DNA of 64,000 bases from Mayamaea pseudoterrestris (GCA_027923505.1 BROI01000030.1:62001-126000); one strand, 5' to 3'. Numbered from the stretch's first letter, positions 36,331 through 50,100 are shown. Translations and numbers: made by a program. Notes: generated by a model not told the origin, from the sequence alone.

Positions 36331-39300
36331 GGCATACCATCTTGTTGCGCAGCCTGAATAATGATGTTGGCACCATTCTGGTGTCATTTGGGTGTATACA
36401 TGGCCTGTTCTAGGGGCGTTTGAATGTCACGGCATCTGCAGGCTGAGACTGGTGACAAGTTGTCACCAATATCATTGCCGTCCCCTGAGACACTAGCCAG
36501 GCATACCATCTTGTAGCGCAGCCTGAATAATGATGTTGGCACGATTCTGGTGTCATTTGGGTGTATACAGGGCCTGCTGTAGGGGCGTTTGAATGTCACG
36601 GCATCTGCGGGCTGAGACTGGTGACAAGTTGTCACCAATATCATTGCCGTCCCCTGAGACACTAGCCAGGCATACCATCTTGTAGCGCAGCCTGAATAAT
36701 GATGTTGGCACCATTCTGGTGTCATTTGGGTGCATACATGGCCTGCTGTAGGGGCGTTTGAATGTCACGGCATCTGCAGGCTGAGACTGGTGACAAGTTG
36801 TCACCAATATCATTGCCGTCCCCTGAGACACTAGCCAGGCATACCATCTTGTTGCGCAGCCTGAATAATGATGTTGGCACCATTCTGGTGTCATTTGGGT
36901 GTATACATGGCCTGCTGTAGGGGCGTTTGAATGTCACGGCATCTGCAGGCTGAGACTGGTGACAAGTTGTCACCAATATCATTGCCGCCCCCTGAGACAC
37001 TAGCCAGGCATACCATCTTGTAGCGCAGCCTGAATAATGATGTTGGCACCATTCTGGTGTCATTTGGGTGTATACATGGCCTGCTGTAGGGGCGTTTGAA
37101 TGTCACGGCATCTGCAGGCTGAGACTGGTGACAAGTTGTCACCAATATCATTGCCGTCCCCTGAGACACTAGCCAGGCATACCATCTTGTAGCGCAGCCT
37201 GAATAATGATGTTGGCACCATTCTGGTGTCATTTGGGTGTATACATGGCCTGCGTGGGCGCTTGAATGTCACGGCATCTGCAGGCTGAGACTAGTGACAA
37301 GTTGTCACCAATACCATTGCCGTCCCCTGAGACACTATCCAGGCATACCATCTTGTAGCGCAGCCTGAATAATGATGTTGGCACCATTCTGGTGTCATTT
37401 GGGTGTATACATGGCCTGCTGTAGGGGCGTTTGAATGTCACGGCATCTGCGGGCTGAGACTGGTGACAAGTTGTCACCAAATACATTGCCATCCCTTGAG
37501 ACACCAGCCAAGCCCAGCCTGTATAATGATGCTGGCACCATTCTGGTGTCATTTGGGTGTAGACATAGCCTGCTGTAGGGGCGTTTGAATGTCACGGCAT
37601 CTGCAGGCTGAGACTGGTGACAAGTTGTCACCAATAACATTGCCGTCCCCTGAGACACTAGCCAGGCATACCATCTTGTTGCGCAGCCTGAATAATGATG
37701 TTGGCACCATTCTGGTGTCATTTGGGTGTATACATGGCCTGCTGTAGGGGCGTTTGAATGTCACGGCATCTGCAGGCTGAGACTGGTGACAAGTTGTCAC
37801 CAATATCATTGCCGTCCCCTGAGACACTAGCCAGGCATACCATCTTGTAGCGCAGCCTGAATAATGATGTTGGCACCATTCTGGTGTCATTTGGGTGTAT
37901 ACATGGCCTGCTGTAGGGGCGTTTGAATGTCACGGCATCTGCGGGCTGAGACTGGTGACAAGTTGTCACCAATATCATTGCCATCCCCTGAGACACTAGC
38001 CAGGCATACCATCTTGTAGCGCAGCCTGAATAATGATGTTGGCACCATTCTGGTGTCATTTGGGTGGATACATGGCCTGCTGTAGGGGCGTTTGAATGTC
38101 ACGGCATCTGCAGGCTGAGACTGGTGACAAGTTGTCACCAATATCACTGCCGCCCCCTGAGACACTAGCCAGGCATACCATCTTGTAGCGCAGCCTGAAT
38201 AATGATGTTGGCACCATTCTGGTGTCATTTGGGTGTATACATGGCCTGCTGTAGGGGCGTTTGAATGTCACGGCATCTGCGGGCTGAGACTGGTGACAAG
38301 TTGTCACCAATATCATTGCTGTCCCCTGAGACACTAGCCAGGCATACCATCTTGTTGCGCAGCCTGAATAATGATGTTGGCACCATTCTGGTGTCATTTG
38401 GGTGTATACATGGCCTGCTGTAGGGGCGTTTGAATGTCACGGCATCTGCAGGCTGAGACTGGTGACAAGTTGTCACCAATATCATTGCCGTCCCCTGAGA
38501 CACTAGCCAGGCATACCATCTTGTAGCGCAGCCTGAATAATGATGTTGGCACCATTCTGGTGTCATTTGGGTGCATACATGGCCTGCTGTAGGGGCGTTT
38601 GAATGTCACGGCATCTGCAGGCTGAGACTGGTGACAAGTTGTCACCAATATCATTGCCGTCCCCTGAGACACTAGCCAGGCATACCATCTTGTAGCGCAG
38701 CCTGAATAATCATGTTCGCACCATTCTGCTGTCCTTTGGGCCTACACACGGCCTGCTGTACGGGCATTTGAATGTCACGGCATCTGCAGGCTGAGACTGG
38801 TGACAAGTTGTCACCAATATCATTGCCGTCCCCCGAGACACTAGCCAGGCATACCATCTTGTAGCGCAGCCTGAATAATGATGTTGGCACCATTCTGGTG
38901 TCATTTGGGTGTATACATGGCCTGCTGTAGGGGCGTTTGAATGTCACGGCATCTGCGGGCTGAGACTGGTGACAAGTTGTCACCAATATCATTGCCGTCC
39001 CCTGAGACACTAGCCAGGCATACCATCTTGTAGCGCAGCCTGAATAATGATGTTGGCACCATTCTGGTGTCATTTGGGTGTATACATGGCCTGCTGTAGG
39101 GGCGTTTGAATGTCACGGCATCTGCAGGCTGAGACTGGTGACAAGTTGTCACCAATATCATTGCCGCCCCCTGAGACACTAGCCAGGCATACCATCTTGT
39201 AGCGCAGCCTGAATAATGATGTTGGCACCATTCTGGTGTCATTTGGGTGTATACATGGCCTGCTGTAGGGGCGTTTGAATGTCACGGCATTTGCAGGCTG

Positions 39301-40318
39301 AGACTGGTGACAAGTTGTCACCAATATCATTGCCGTCCCCTGAGACACTAGCCAGGCATACCATCTTGTAGCGCAGCCTGAATAATGATGTTGGCACCAT
39401 TCTGGTGTCATTTGGGTGTATACATGGCCTGCTGTAGGGGCGTTTGAATGTCACGGCATCTGCAGGCTGAGACTGGTGACAAGTTGTCACCAATATCATT
39501 GCCGTCCCCTGAGACACTAGCCAGGCATACCATCTTGTAGCGCAGCCTGAATAATGATGTTGGCACCATTCTGGTGTCATTTGGGTATATACATAGCCTG
39601 CTGTAGGGGCGTTTGAATGTCACGGCATCCGCGGGCTGAGACTGGTGACAAGTTGTCACCAATATCATTGCCATTCCTCGAGACACTAGCCAGGCATACC
39701 ATCTTGTAGCGCAGCCTGAATAATGATGTTGGCACCATTCTGGTGTCATTTGGGTACCTACAGGGCCTGCTGTAGGGGCGTTTGAATGTCACGGCATCTG
39801 CAGGCTGAGACTGGTGACAAGTTGTCACCAATATCATTGCCGTCCCCTGAGACACTAGCCAGGCATACCATCTTGTTGCGCAGCCTGAATAATGATGTTG
39901 GCACCATTCTGGTGTCATTTGGGTGTATACATGGCCTGCTGTAGGGGCGTTTGAATGTCACGGCATCTGCAGGCTGAGACTGGTGACAAGTTGTCACCAA
40001 TCACAATGCCGTCCCCAGAGACACTAGCCAGGCATACCATCTTGTAGCGCAGCCTGAATGATGATGTTGGCACCATTCTGGTGTCATTTGGGTGTATACA
40101 TGGCCTGCTGTAGGGGCGTTTGAATGTCACGGCATCTGCGGGCTGAGACTGGTGACAAGTTGTCACCAATATCATTGCCGTCCCCTGAGACACTAGCCAG
40201 GCATACCATCTTGTAGCGCAGCCTGAATAATGATGTTGGCACCATTCTGGTGTCATTTGGGTGTATACATGGCCTGCTGTAGGGGCGTTTGAATGTCACG
40301 GCATCTGCAGGCTGAGAC

Positions 40319-40337
40319 TGGTGACAAGTTGTCACCA
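40319..40337. other. 19-bp dyad in family B monomers (representative copy)
   Basis: TGGTGACAAGTTGTCACCA is its own reverse complement except for the central G, so it has two 9-bp arms. It recurs once per 169-bp unit through the array. In the eroded 54-58 kb zone the inner part GTGACAAGTTGTCACC usually survives (for example near 55,382, 55,672 and 56,649) while flanking sequence is shortened. Rare altered copies are seen near 32,640 (TTGTAACC), 43,190 (GGTGACCAAGTGTCACC), 43,530 (GTTTTCACC) and 61,147 (GACAGGTTGTC). It is not a CENP-B box. Possible roles are a dimeric DNA-binding protein site or a hairpin/cruciform; neither is shown by sequence alone. Confidence 0.85.
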
Positions 40338-40408
40338 ATATCATTGCCGTCCCCTGAGACACTAGCCAGGCATACCATCTTGTAGCGCAGCCTGAATAAT
40401 GATGTTGG
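40335..40408. other. Second inverted pair in B monomer (11-bp arms, 52-bp loop)
   Basis: CCAATATCATT (40,335-40,345) and AATGATGTTGG (40,398-40,408) are complementary at 10 of 11 positions, the eleventh being a G-T pair. The loop of 52 bases holds the CTGAGACACTAG and CCATCTTGTAG segments. The left arm starts in the last bases of the 19-bp dyad. A transcript of either strand could fold here; the array could equally carry it as a relic of an internal inverted duplication. Confidence 0.6.
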
Positions 40409-43400
40409 CACCATTCTGGTGTCATTTGGGTGTATACATGGCCTGCTGTAGGGGCGTTTGAATGTCACGGCATCTGCAGGCTGAGACTGGTGACAAGTTG
40501 TCACCAATATCATTGCCGTCCCCTGAGACACTAGCCAGGCATACCATCTTGTAGCGCAGCCTGAATAATGATGTTGGCACCATTCTGGTGTCATTTGGGT
40601 GTATACATGGCCTGCTGTAGGGGCGTTTGAATGTCACGGCATCTGCAGGCTGAGACTGGTGACAAGTTGTCACCAATATCATTGCCGTCCCCTGAGACAC
40701 TAGCCAGGCATACCATCTTGTAGCGCAGCCTGAATAATGATGTTGGCACCATTCTGGTGTCATTTGGGTGTACTACATGGCCTGCTGTAGGGGCGTTTGA
40801 ATGTCACGGCATCTGCAGGCTGAGACTGGTGACAAGTTGTCACCAATATCATTGCCGTCCCCTGAGACACTAGCCAGGCATACCATCTTGTAGCGCAGCC
40901 TGAATAATGATGTTGGCACCATTCTGGTGTCATTTGGGTGTATACATGGCCTGCTGTAGGGGCGTTTGAATGTCACGGCATCTGCAGGCTGAGACTGGTG
41001 ACAAGTTGTCACCAATATCATTGCACGCCCCTGAGACACTAGCCAGGCATACCATCTTGTAGCGCAGCCTGAATAATGATGTTGGCACCATTCTGGTGTC
41101 ATTTGGGTGTATACAGGGCCTGCTGTAGGGGCGTTTGAATGTCACGGCATCTGCAGGCTGAGACTGGTGACAAGTTGTCACCAATATCATTGCCGTCCCC
41201 TGAGACACTAGCCAGGCATACCATCTTGTAGCGCAGCCTGAATAATGATGTTGGCACCATTCTGGTGTCATTTGGGTGTATACATGGCCTGCTGTAGGGG
41301 CGTTTGAATGTCACGGCATCTGCAGGCTGAGACTGGTGACAAGTTGTCACCAATATCATTGCCGTCCCCTGAGACACTAGCCAGGCATACCATCTTGTAG
41401 CGCAGCCTGAATAATGATGTTGGCACCATTCTGGTGTCATTTGGGTGCATACATGGCCTGCTGTAGGGGCGTTTGAATGTCACGGCATCTGCAGGCTGAG
41501 ACTGGTGACAAGTTGTCACCAATATCATTGCCGTCCCCTGAGACACTAGCCAGGCATACCATCTTGTAGCGCAGCCTGAATAATGATGTTGGCACCATTC
41601 TGGTGTCATTTGGGTGTATACATGGCCTGCTGTAGGGGCGTTTGAATGTCACGGCATCTGCAGGCTGAGACTGGTGACAAGTTGTCACCAATATCATTGC
41701 CGTCCCCTGAGACACTAGCCAGGCATACCATCTTGTAGCGCAGCCTGAATAATGATGTTGGCACCATTCTGGTGTCATTTGGGTGTATACATGGCCTGCT
41801 GTAGGGGCGTTTGAATGTCACGGCATCTGCGGGCTGAGACTGGTGACAAGTTGTCACCAATATCATTGCCGTCCCCTGAGACACTAGCCAGGCATACCAT
41901 CTTGTAGCGCAGCCTGAATAATGATGTTGGCACCATTCTGGTGTATTTTGGGCACCTACAGGGCTTGCTGTAGGGCGTTTGAATGTCACGGCATCTGCGG
42001 GCTGAGACTGGTGACAAGTTGTCACCAATATCATTGCCGTCCCCTGAGACACTAGCCAGGCATACCATCTTGTAGCGCAGCCTGAATAATGATGTTGGCA
42101 CCATTCTGGTGTCATTTGGGTGCATACATGGCCTGCTGTAGGGGCGTTTGAATGTCACGGCATCTGCAGGCTGAGACTGGTGACAAGTTGTCACCAATAT
42201 CATTGCCGTCCCCAAGACACTAGCCAGGCATACCATCTTGTAGCGCAGCCTGAATAATTGATGTTGGCACCATTCTGGTGTCATTTGGGTGTATACATGG
42301 CCTGCTGTGGGGGCGTTTGAATGTCACGGCATCTGCGGGCTGAGACTGGTGACAAGTTGTCACCAATATCATTGCCGTCCCCTGAGACACTAGCCAGGCA
42401 TACCATCTTGTAGCGCAGCCTGAATAATGATGTTGGCACCATTCTGGTGTCATTTGGGTGTATACAGGGCTTGCTGTAGGGGCGTTTGAATGTCACGGCA
42501 TCTGCAGGCTGAGACTGGTGACAAGTTGTCACCAATATCATTGCCGTCCCCTGAGACACTAGCCAGGCATACCATCTTGTAGCGCAGCCTGAATAATGAT
42601 GTTGGCACCATTCTGGTGTCATTTGGGTGTATACATGGCCTGCTGGGGGGTTGAATGTCACGGCATCTGCAGGCTGAGACTGGTGACAAGTTGTCACCAA
42701 TATCATTGCCGTCCCCGAGACACAGCCAGGCATACCATCTTGTAGCGCAGCCTGAATAATGATGTTGGCACCATTCTGGTGTCATTTGGGTGTATACATG
42801 GCCTGCTGTAGGGGCGTTTGAATGTCACGGCATCTGCAGGCTGAGACTGGTGACAAGTTGTCACCAATATCATTGCCGTCCCCTGAGACACTAGCCAGGC
42901 ATACCATCTTGTTAGCGCAGCCTGAATAATGATGTTGGCACCATTCTGGTGTCATTTGGGTGCATACATGGCCTGCTGTAGGGGCGTTTGAATGTCACGG
43001 CATCTGCAGGCTGAGACTGGTGACAAGTTGTCACCAATATCATTGCCGTCCCCTGAGACACTAGCCAGGCATACCATCTTGTAGCGCAGCCTGAATAATG
43101 ATGTTGGCACCATTCTGGTGTCATTTGGGTGTATACATGGCCTGCTGTAGGGGCGTCGAATGTCACAGCATCTGCAGGCTGAGAGCGGTGACCAAGTGTC
43201 ACCAATAGCATTGCCGTCCCCTGAGACACTAGCCAGGCATACCATCTTGTAGCGCAGCCTGAATAATGATGTTGGCACCATTCTGGTGTCATTTGGGTGT
43301 ATACATGGCCTGCTGTAGGGGCGTTTGAATGTCACGGCATCTGCAGGCTGAGACTGGTGACAAGTTGTCACCAATATCATTGCCGTCCCCTGAGACACTA

Positions 43401-46400
43401 GCCAGGCATACCATCTTGTAACCCAGCCTGAATAATGATGTTGGCACCATTCTGGTGTCATTTGGTTATATTCATGGCCTGCTGTAGGGGCGTTTGAGTG
43501 GCACGGCATCTGCGGCCTGAGACTGGTGACAAGTTTTCACCAATATCATTGCTGTGCTTGAGACACTATCCAGGCATACCATCTTGTAGCGCAGCCTGAA
43601 TAATGATGTTGGCACCATTCTGGTGTCATTTGGGTGTATACATGGCCTGCTGTAGGGGCGTTTGAATGTCACGGCATCTGCAGGCTGAGACTGGTGACAA
43701 GTTGTCACCAATATCATTGCCGTCCCCTGAGACACTAGCCAGGCATACCATCTTGTAGCGCAGCCTGAATAATGATGTTGGCACCATTCTGGTGTCATTT
43801 GGGTGTATACATGGCCTGCTGAAGGGCGTTTGAATGTCACGGCATCTGCAGGCTGAGACTGGTGACAAGTTGTCACCAATATCATTGCCGTCCCCTGAGA
43901 CACTAGCCAGGCATACCATCTTGTAGCGCAGCCTGAATAATGATGTTGGCACCATTCTGGTGTCATTTGGGTGTATACATGGCCTGCTGTAGGGGCGTTT
44001 GAATGTCACGGCATCTGCAGGCTGAGACTGGTGACAAGTTGTCACCAATATCATTGCCGTCCCCTGAGACACTAGCCAGGCATACCATCTTGTAGCGCAG
44101 CCTGAATAATGATGTTGGCACCATTCTGGTGTCATTTGGGTGCCTACAGGGCCTGCTGTAGGGGCGTTTGAATGTCACGGCATCTGCAGGCTGAGACTGG
44201 TGACAAGTTGTCACCAATATCATTGCCGTCCCCTGAGACACTAGCCAGGCATACCATCTTGTTGCGCAGCCTGAATAATGATGTTGGCACCATTCTGGTG
44301 TCATTTGGGTGTATACATGGCCTGCTGTAGGGGCGTTTGAATGTCACGGCATCTGCAGGCTGAGACTGGTGACAAGTTGTCACCAATATCATTGCCGTCC
44401 CCTGAGACACTAGCCAGGCATACCATCTTGTAGCGCAGCCTGAATAATGATGTTGGCACCATTCTGGTGTCATTTGGGTACATACAGGGCCTGCTGTAGG
44501 GGCGTTTGAATGTCACGGCATCTGCAGGCTGAGACTGGTGACAAGTTGTCACCAATATCATTGCCGTCCCCTGAGACACTAGCCAGGCATACCATCTTGT
44601 AGCGCAGCCTGAATAATGATGTTGGCACCATTCTGGTGTCATTTGGGCGTATACAGGGCCTGCTGTAGGGGCGTTTGAATGTCACGGCATCTGCAGGCTG
44701 AGACTGGTGACAAGTTGTCACCAATATCATTGCTGTCCCCTGAGACACTAGCCAGGCATACCATCTTGTAGCGCAGCCTGAATAATGATGTTGGCACCAT
44801 TCTGGTGTCATTTGGGTGTATACATGGCCTGCTGTAGGGGCGTTTGAATGTCACGGCATCTGCAGGCTGAGACTGGTGACAAGTTGTCACCAATATCATT
44901 GCCGTCCCCCGAGACACTAGCCAGGCATACCATCTTGTAGCGCAGCCTGTATAATGATGCTGGCACCATTCTGGTGTCATTTGGGTGTAGACATAGCCTG
45001 CTGTAGGGGCATTTGAATGTCACGGCATCCACGGGCTGAGACTGGTGACAAGTTGTCACCAATATCATTGCTTTTCCTTGAGACACTATCCAGGCATACC
45101 ATCTTGTAGCTCAGCCTGAATAATGATGTTGGCACCATTCTGGTGTCATTTGGGTGTATACAGGGCTTGCTGTAGGGGCGTTTGAATGTCACGGCATCTG
45201 CAGGCTGAGACTGGTGACAAGTTGTCACCAATATCATTGCCGTCCCCTGAGACACTAGCCAGGCATACCATCTTGTAGCGCAGCCTGAATAATGATGTTG
45301 GCACCATTCTGGTGTCATTTGGGTGTATACATGGCCTGCTGTAGGGGCGTTTGAATGTCACGGCATCTGCAGGCTGAGACTGGTGACAAGTTGTCACCAA
45401 TATCATTGCCGTCCCCTGAGACACTAGCCAGGCATACCATCTTGTAGCGCAGCCTGAATAATGATGTTGGCACCATTCTGGTGTCATTTGGGTGTATACA
45501 TGGCCTGCTGTAGGGGCGTTTGAATGTCACGGCATCTGCAGGCTGAGACTGGTGACAAGTTGTCACCAATATCATTGCCGTCCCCTGAGACACTAGCCAG
45601 GCATACCATCTTGTTGCGCAGCCTGAATAATGATGTTGGCACCATTCTGGTATCATTTGGGCACCTACATGGCCTGCTGTAGGGGCATTTGAATGTCATG
45701 GCATCTGCGGGCTGAGACTGGTGACAAGTTGTCACCAATATCATTGCCGTCCCCTGAGACACTAGCCAGGCATACCATCTTGTAGCGCAGCCTGAATAAT
45801 GATGTTGGCACCATTCTGGTGTCATTTGGGTGTATACATGGCCTGCTGTAGGGGCGTTTGAATGTCACGGCATCTGCGGGCTGAGACTGGTGACAAGTTG
45901 TCACCAATATCATTGCTGTCCCCTGAGACACTAGCCAGGCATATCATCTTGTAGCGCAGCCTGAATAATGATGTTGGCACCATTCTGGTGTCATTTGGGT
46001 GTATACATGGCCTGCTGTAGGGGCGTTTGAATGTCACGGCATCTGCAGGCTGAGACTGGTGACAAGTTGTCACCAATATCATTGCCGTCCCCTGAGACAC
46101 TAGCCAGGCATACCAGCTTGTAGCGCAGCCTGAATAATGATGCTGGCACCATTCTGGTGTAATTTGGGCGTATACATGGCCCGCTGTAGGGGGGTTTGAA
46201 TGTCACGGCATCTGCAGGCTGAGACTGGTGACAAGTTGTCACCAATATCATTGCCGTCCCCTGAGACACTAGCCAGGCATACCATCTTGTAGCGCAGCCT
46301 GAATAATGATGTTGGCACCATTCTGGTGTCATTTGGGTGTACCTACATGGCCTGCTGTAGGGGGCGTTTGAATGTCACGGCATCTGCAGGCTGAGACTGG

Positions 46401-47170
46401 TGACAAGTTGTCACCAATATCATTGCCGTCCCCGAGACACTAGCCAGGCATACCATCTTGTAGCGCAGCCTGTATAATGATGTTGGCTCCATTCTGGTGT
46501 CATTTGGGCGTCTACAGGGCCTGCTGTAGGGGCGTTTGAATGTCACGGCATCTGCAGGCTGAGACTGGTGACAAGTTGTCACCAATATCATTGCCGTCCC
46601 CTGAGACACTAGCCAGGCATACCATCTTGTAGCGCAGCCTGAATAATGATGTTGGCACCATTCTGGTGTCATTTGGGGTATACATGGCCTGCTGTAGGGG
46701 CGTTTGAATGTCACGGCATCTGCAGGCTGAGACTGGTGACAAGTTGTCACCAATATCATTGCCGTCTCCTGAGACACCAGCCAGGCATACCATCTTGTAG
46801 CGCAGCCTGAATAATGATGTTAGCACCATTCTGGTGTCATTTGGGTGTATACATAGCCTGCTATAGGGGCGATTGAATGCGGCATCTGCCGGCTGAGACT
46901 GGTGACAAGTTGTCACCAATCACAATGCCATCCCCAGAGACACACGCCAGGCATACCATCTTGTAGCGCAGCCGGAATGATGATGCTGGCACCATTCTGG
47001 TGTCATTTGGGTGTATACATGGCCTGCTGTAGGGGTGTTTGAATGTCACGGCATCTGCAGGCTGAGACTGGTGACAAGTTGTCACCAATATCATTGCCGT
47101 CCCCTGAGACACTAGCCAGGCATACCATCTTGTAGCGCAGCCTGAATAATGATGTTGGCACCATTCTGGT

Positions 47171-50100
47171 GTCATTTGGGTGTATACAGGCCTGCTGTAG
47201 GGCGTTGAATGTCACGGCATCTGCCGGATGAGACTGGTGACAAGTTGTCACCAATATCATTGCCTCCCCTGAGACACTAGCCAGGCATATCATCTTGTAG
47301 CGCAGCCTGAATAATGATGTTGGCACCATTCTGGTGTCATTTGGGTGTATACATAGCCTGCTGTAGGGCGCTTGAATGTCACGGCATCTGCAGGCTGAGA
47401 CTGGTGACAAGCTGTCACCAATATCATTGCCGTCACCTGAGACACTAGCCAGGCATACCATCTTGTAGCGCAGCCTGAATAATGATGTTGGCACCATTCT
47501 GGTGTCATTTGGGTATACATGGCCTGCTGTAGGGCGTTTGAATGTCACGGCATCTGCAGCTGAGACTGGTGACAAGTTGTCACCAATATCATTGCCGTCC
47601 CCTGAGACACTAGCCAGGCATACCATCTTGTAGCGCAGCCTGAATAATGATGTTGGCACCATTCTGGTGTCATTTGGGTGCATACATGGCCTGCTGTAGG
47701 GGCGCTTGAATGTCACGGCATCTGCGGGCTCAGACTGGTGACAAGTTGTCACCAATATCATTGCCGTCCCCTGAGACACTAGCCAGGCATACCATCTTGT
47801 AGCGCAGCCTGAATAATGATGTTGGCACCATTCTGGTGTCATTTGGGTGTATACGGGCCTGCTGTAGGGCGTTTGAATGTCACGGCATCTGCAAGGCTGA
47901 GACTGGTGACAAGTTGTCACCAATATCATTGCCGTCCCCTGAGACACTAGCCAGGCATACCATCTTGTAGCGCAGCCTGAATAATGATGTTGGCACCATT
48001 CTGGCTCATTTGGGTGTATACATGGCCTGCTGTAGGGGCGTTTGAATGTCACGGCATCTGCAGGCTGAGACTGGCGACAAGTTGTCACCAATACATTGCC
48101 GTCCCCTGAGACACTAGCCAGGCATACCATCTTGTAGCGCAGCCTGAATAATGATGTTGGCACCATCTGGTGTCATTTGGTGTACCTACAGGGCCTGCGG
48201 TAGGGGGGTTGAATGTCACGGCATCTGCGGGCTGAGACTGGTGACAAGTTGTCACCAATATCATTGCCGTCCCCTGAGACACAGCCAGGCAACCATCTTG
48301 TAGCGCAGCCTGAATAATGATGTTGGCACCATTCTGGTGTCATTTGGGTGCAACAGGGCCTGCGTAGGGGCGAATGTCACGGCATCTGCAGGCTGAGACT
48401 GGTGACAAGTTGTCACCAATTCATTGCCGCCCCTGAGACACTAGCCAGGCATACCATCTTGTAGCGCAGCCTGAATAATGATGTTGGCACCATTCTGGTG
48501 TCATTTGGGTGCATACATGGCCTGCTGTAGGGCGTTGAATGTCACGGCATCTGCGTGGCTGAGACTGGTGACAAGTTGTCACCAATATCATTGCCGTCCC
48601 CCGAGACACTAGCCAGGCATATAATCTTGTTGCGCAGCCTGAATAATGATGTTGGCACCATTCTGGTTTCTTTTGGGTATAAACAGGGCCTGCTGTAGGG
48701 GCGTTTGAATGTCACGGCATCTGCAGGCGAGACTGGTGACAAGTTGTCACCAATATCATTGCCGTCCCCGAGACACTAGCCAGGCATACCATCTGTTGCG
48801 CAGCCTGAAAATTGATGTTGGCACCATTCTGGTGTCATTTGGGTGTATACATGGCCTGCTGTAGGGGCGTTTGAATGTCACGGCATCTGCAGGCTGAGAC
48901 TGGTGACAAGTTGTCACCAATATCATTGCCGCCCTGAGACACCAGCCAGGCATACATCTTGTAGCGCAGCCTGAATAATGATGTTGGCACCATTCTGGTG
49001 TCATTTGGGTGTATACATGGCCTGCTGTAGGGGCGTTTGAATGTCACGGCATCTGCGGGCTGAGCCTGGTGACAAGTTGTCACATATACCATTGCATCCC
49101 CTGAGACACCAGCCAGGCATATCATCTTGTAGCGCAGCCTGAATAATGATGTTGGCACCATTCTGGTGTCATTTGGGCGCCTACAGGGCCTGCTGTAGAG
49201 GCGTTTGAATGTCACGGCATCTGCAGGCTGAGACTGGTGACAAGTTGTCACCAATATCATTGCCATCCCCTGAGACACTAGCCAGGCATACCATCTTGTA
49301 GCGCAGCCTGAATAATGATGTTGGCACCATTCTGGTGTCATTTGGGTGTATACATGGCCTGCTGTAGGGGCGTTTGAATGTCACGGCATCTGCAGGCTGA
49401 GACTGGTGACAAGTTGTCACCAATATCATTACCGACCCTGAGACACTAGCCAGGCATACCATCTTGTAGCGCAGCCTGAATAATGATGTTGGCACCATTC
49501 TGGTGTCATTTGGGTGTACTACATGGCCTGCTGTAGGGGCGTTGAATGTCACGGCATCTGCAGGCTGAGACTGGTGACAAGTTGTCACCAATATCATTGC
49601 CACCCCTGAGACACTAGCCAGGCATACCATCTTGTAGCGCAGCCTGAATAATGATGTTGGCACCATTCTGGTGTCATTTGGGCGTACATGGCCTGCTGTA
49701 GGGGCTTGAATGTCACGGCATCTGCAGGCTGAGACTGGTGACAAGTTGTCACCAATATCATTGCCGTCCCTGAGACACTAGCCAGGCATACCATCTTATA
49801 GCGCAGCCTGAATAATGATGTTGGCACCATTCTGGTGTAATTTGGGGCACCTACATGGCCTGCTGTAGGGGCGTGAATGTCACGGCATCTGCAGGCTGAG
49901 ACTGGTGACAAGTTGTCACCAATATCATTGCCGCCCCTGAGACACAGCCAGGCATACCATCTTGTAGCGCAGCCTGAATAATGATGTTGGCACCATTCTG
50001 GTGTCATTTGGGTGTATACATGGCCCGCTGTAGGGGCGTTTGAATGTCACGGCATCTGCAGGCTGAGACTGGTGACAAGTTGTCACCAATATCATTGCCG

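Larger units (their letters stand above)
40252..40420. repeat. Reference 169-bp monomer of family B
   Basis: This unit and the two that follow (to about 40,760) are identical base for base, so it serves as the local consensus. Inside it: TGTATACA palindrome at 40,262-40,269; CpG sites in GGGCGTTT, CACGGC, GCCGTC and AGCGCAG; first CTGAGAC at about 40,312; 19-bp dyad at 40,319-40,337; second CTGAGAC 42 bp after the first; CCATCTTGTAG at 40,375-40,385, an 11-mer shared with family A; and a small CACCA-TTC-TGGTG hairpin at 40,409-40,421, which crosses into the next unit. Confidence 0.95.
36331..47170. repeat. Homogeneous core of B array
   Basis: About 64 units, most exactly 169 bp and many identical to the consensus. 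Runs of identical neighbours occur at about 40,252-40,760. Isolated diverged units are found near 37,240-37,530, 38,705-38,765 and 43,150-43,560. Shared private variants link distant units: GTATAATGATGCTGGCACC with GTGTAGACATAGCCTGCTG at 37,521 and 44,949 (offset 7,428, about 44 units), and CAATCACAATGCC with CCAGAGACAC at 39,998 and 46,917 (offset 6,919, about 41 units), the latter also in the 2.98-kb duplication. Recently spreading, unequal-exchange-maintained satellite cores look like this. Confidence 0.94.

Noticed and set aside
35716-36387. Many minus-strand open frames of about 113 codons at 169-bp steps across the B array
   Set aside because: They start and stop at the same unit position and overlap each other by half. 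Two of three frames of the B minus strand lack stops and 169 is not a multiple of three, so these are automatic products of the repeat.
40252-40420. CENP-B box in B or A units
   Set aside because: Neither unit on either strand contains the TTCG-N-A-N-CGGG arrangement of the CENP-B box. The 19-bp dyad is a different motif.
47003-48166. A 387-codon minus-strand open frame, the longest in the window
   Set aside because: It is the B satellite read in one frame where small deletions happen to keep the frame across units. The predicted protein is the repeat translated in rotating frames, with no domain, no codon structure and no promoter context.
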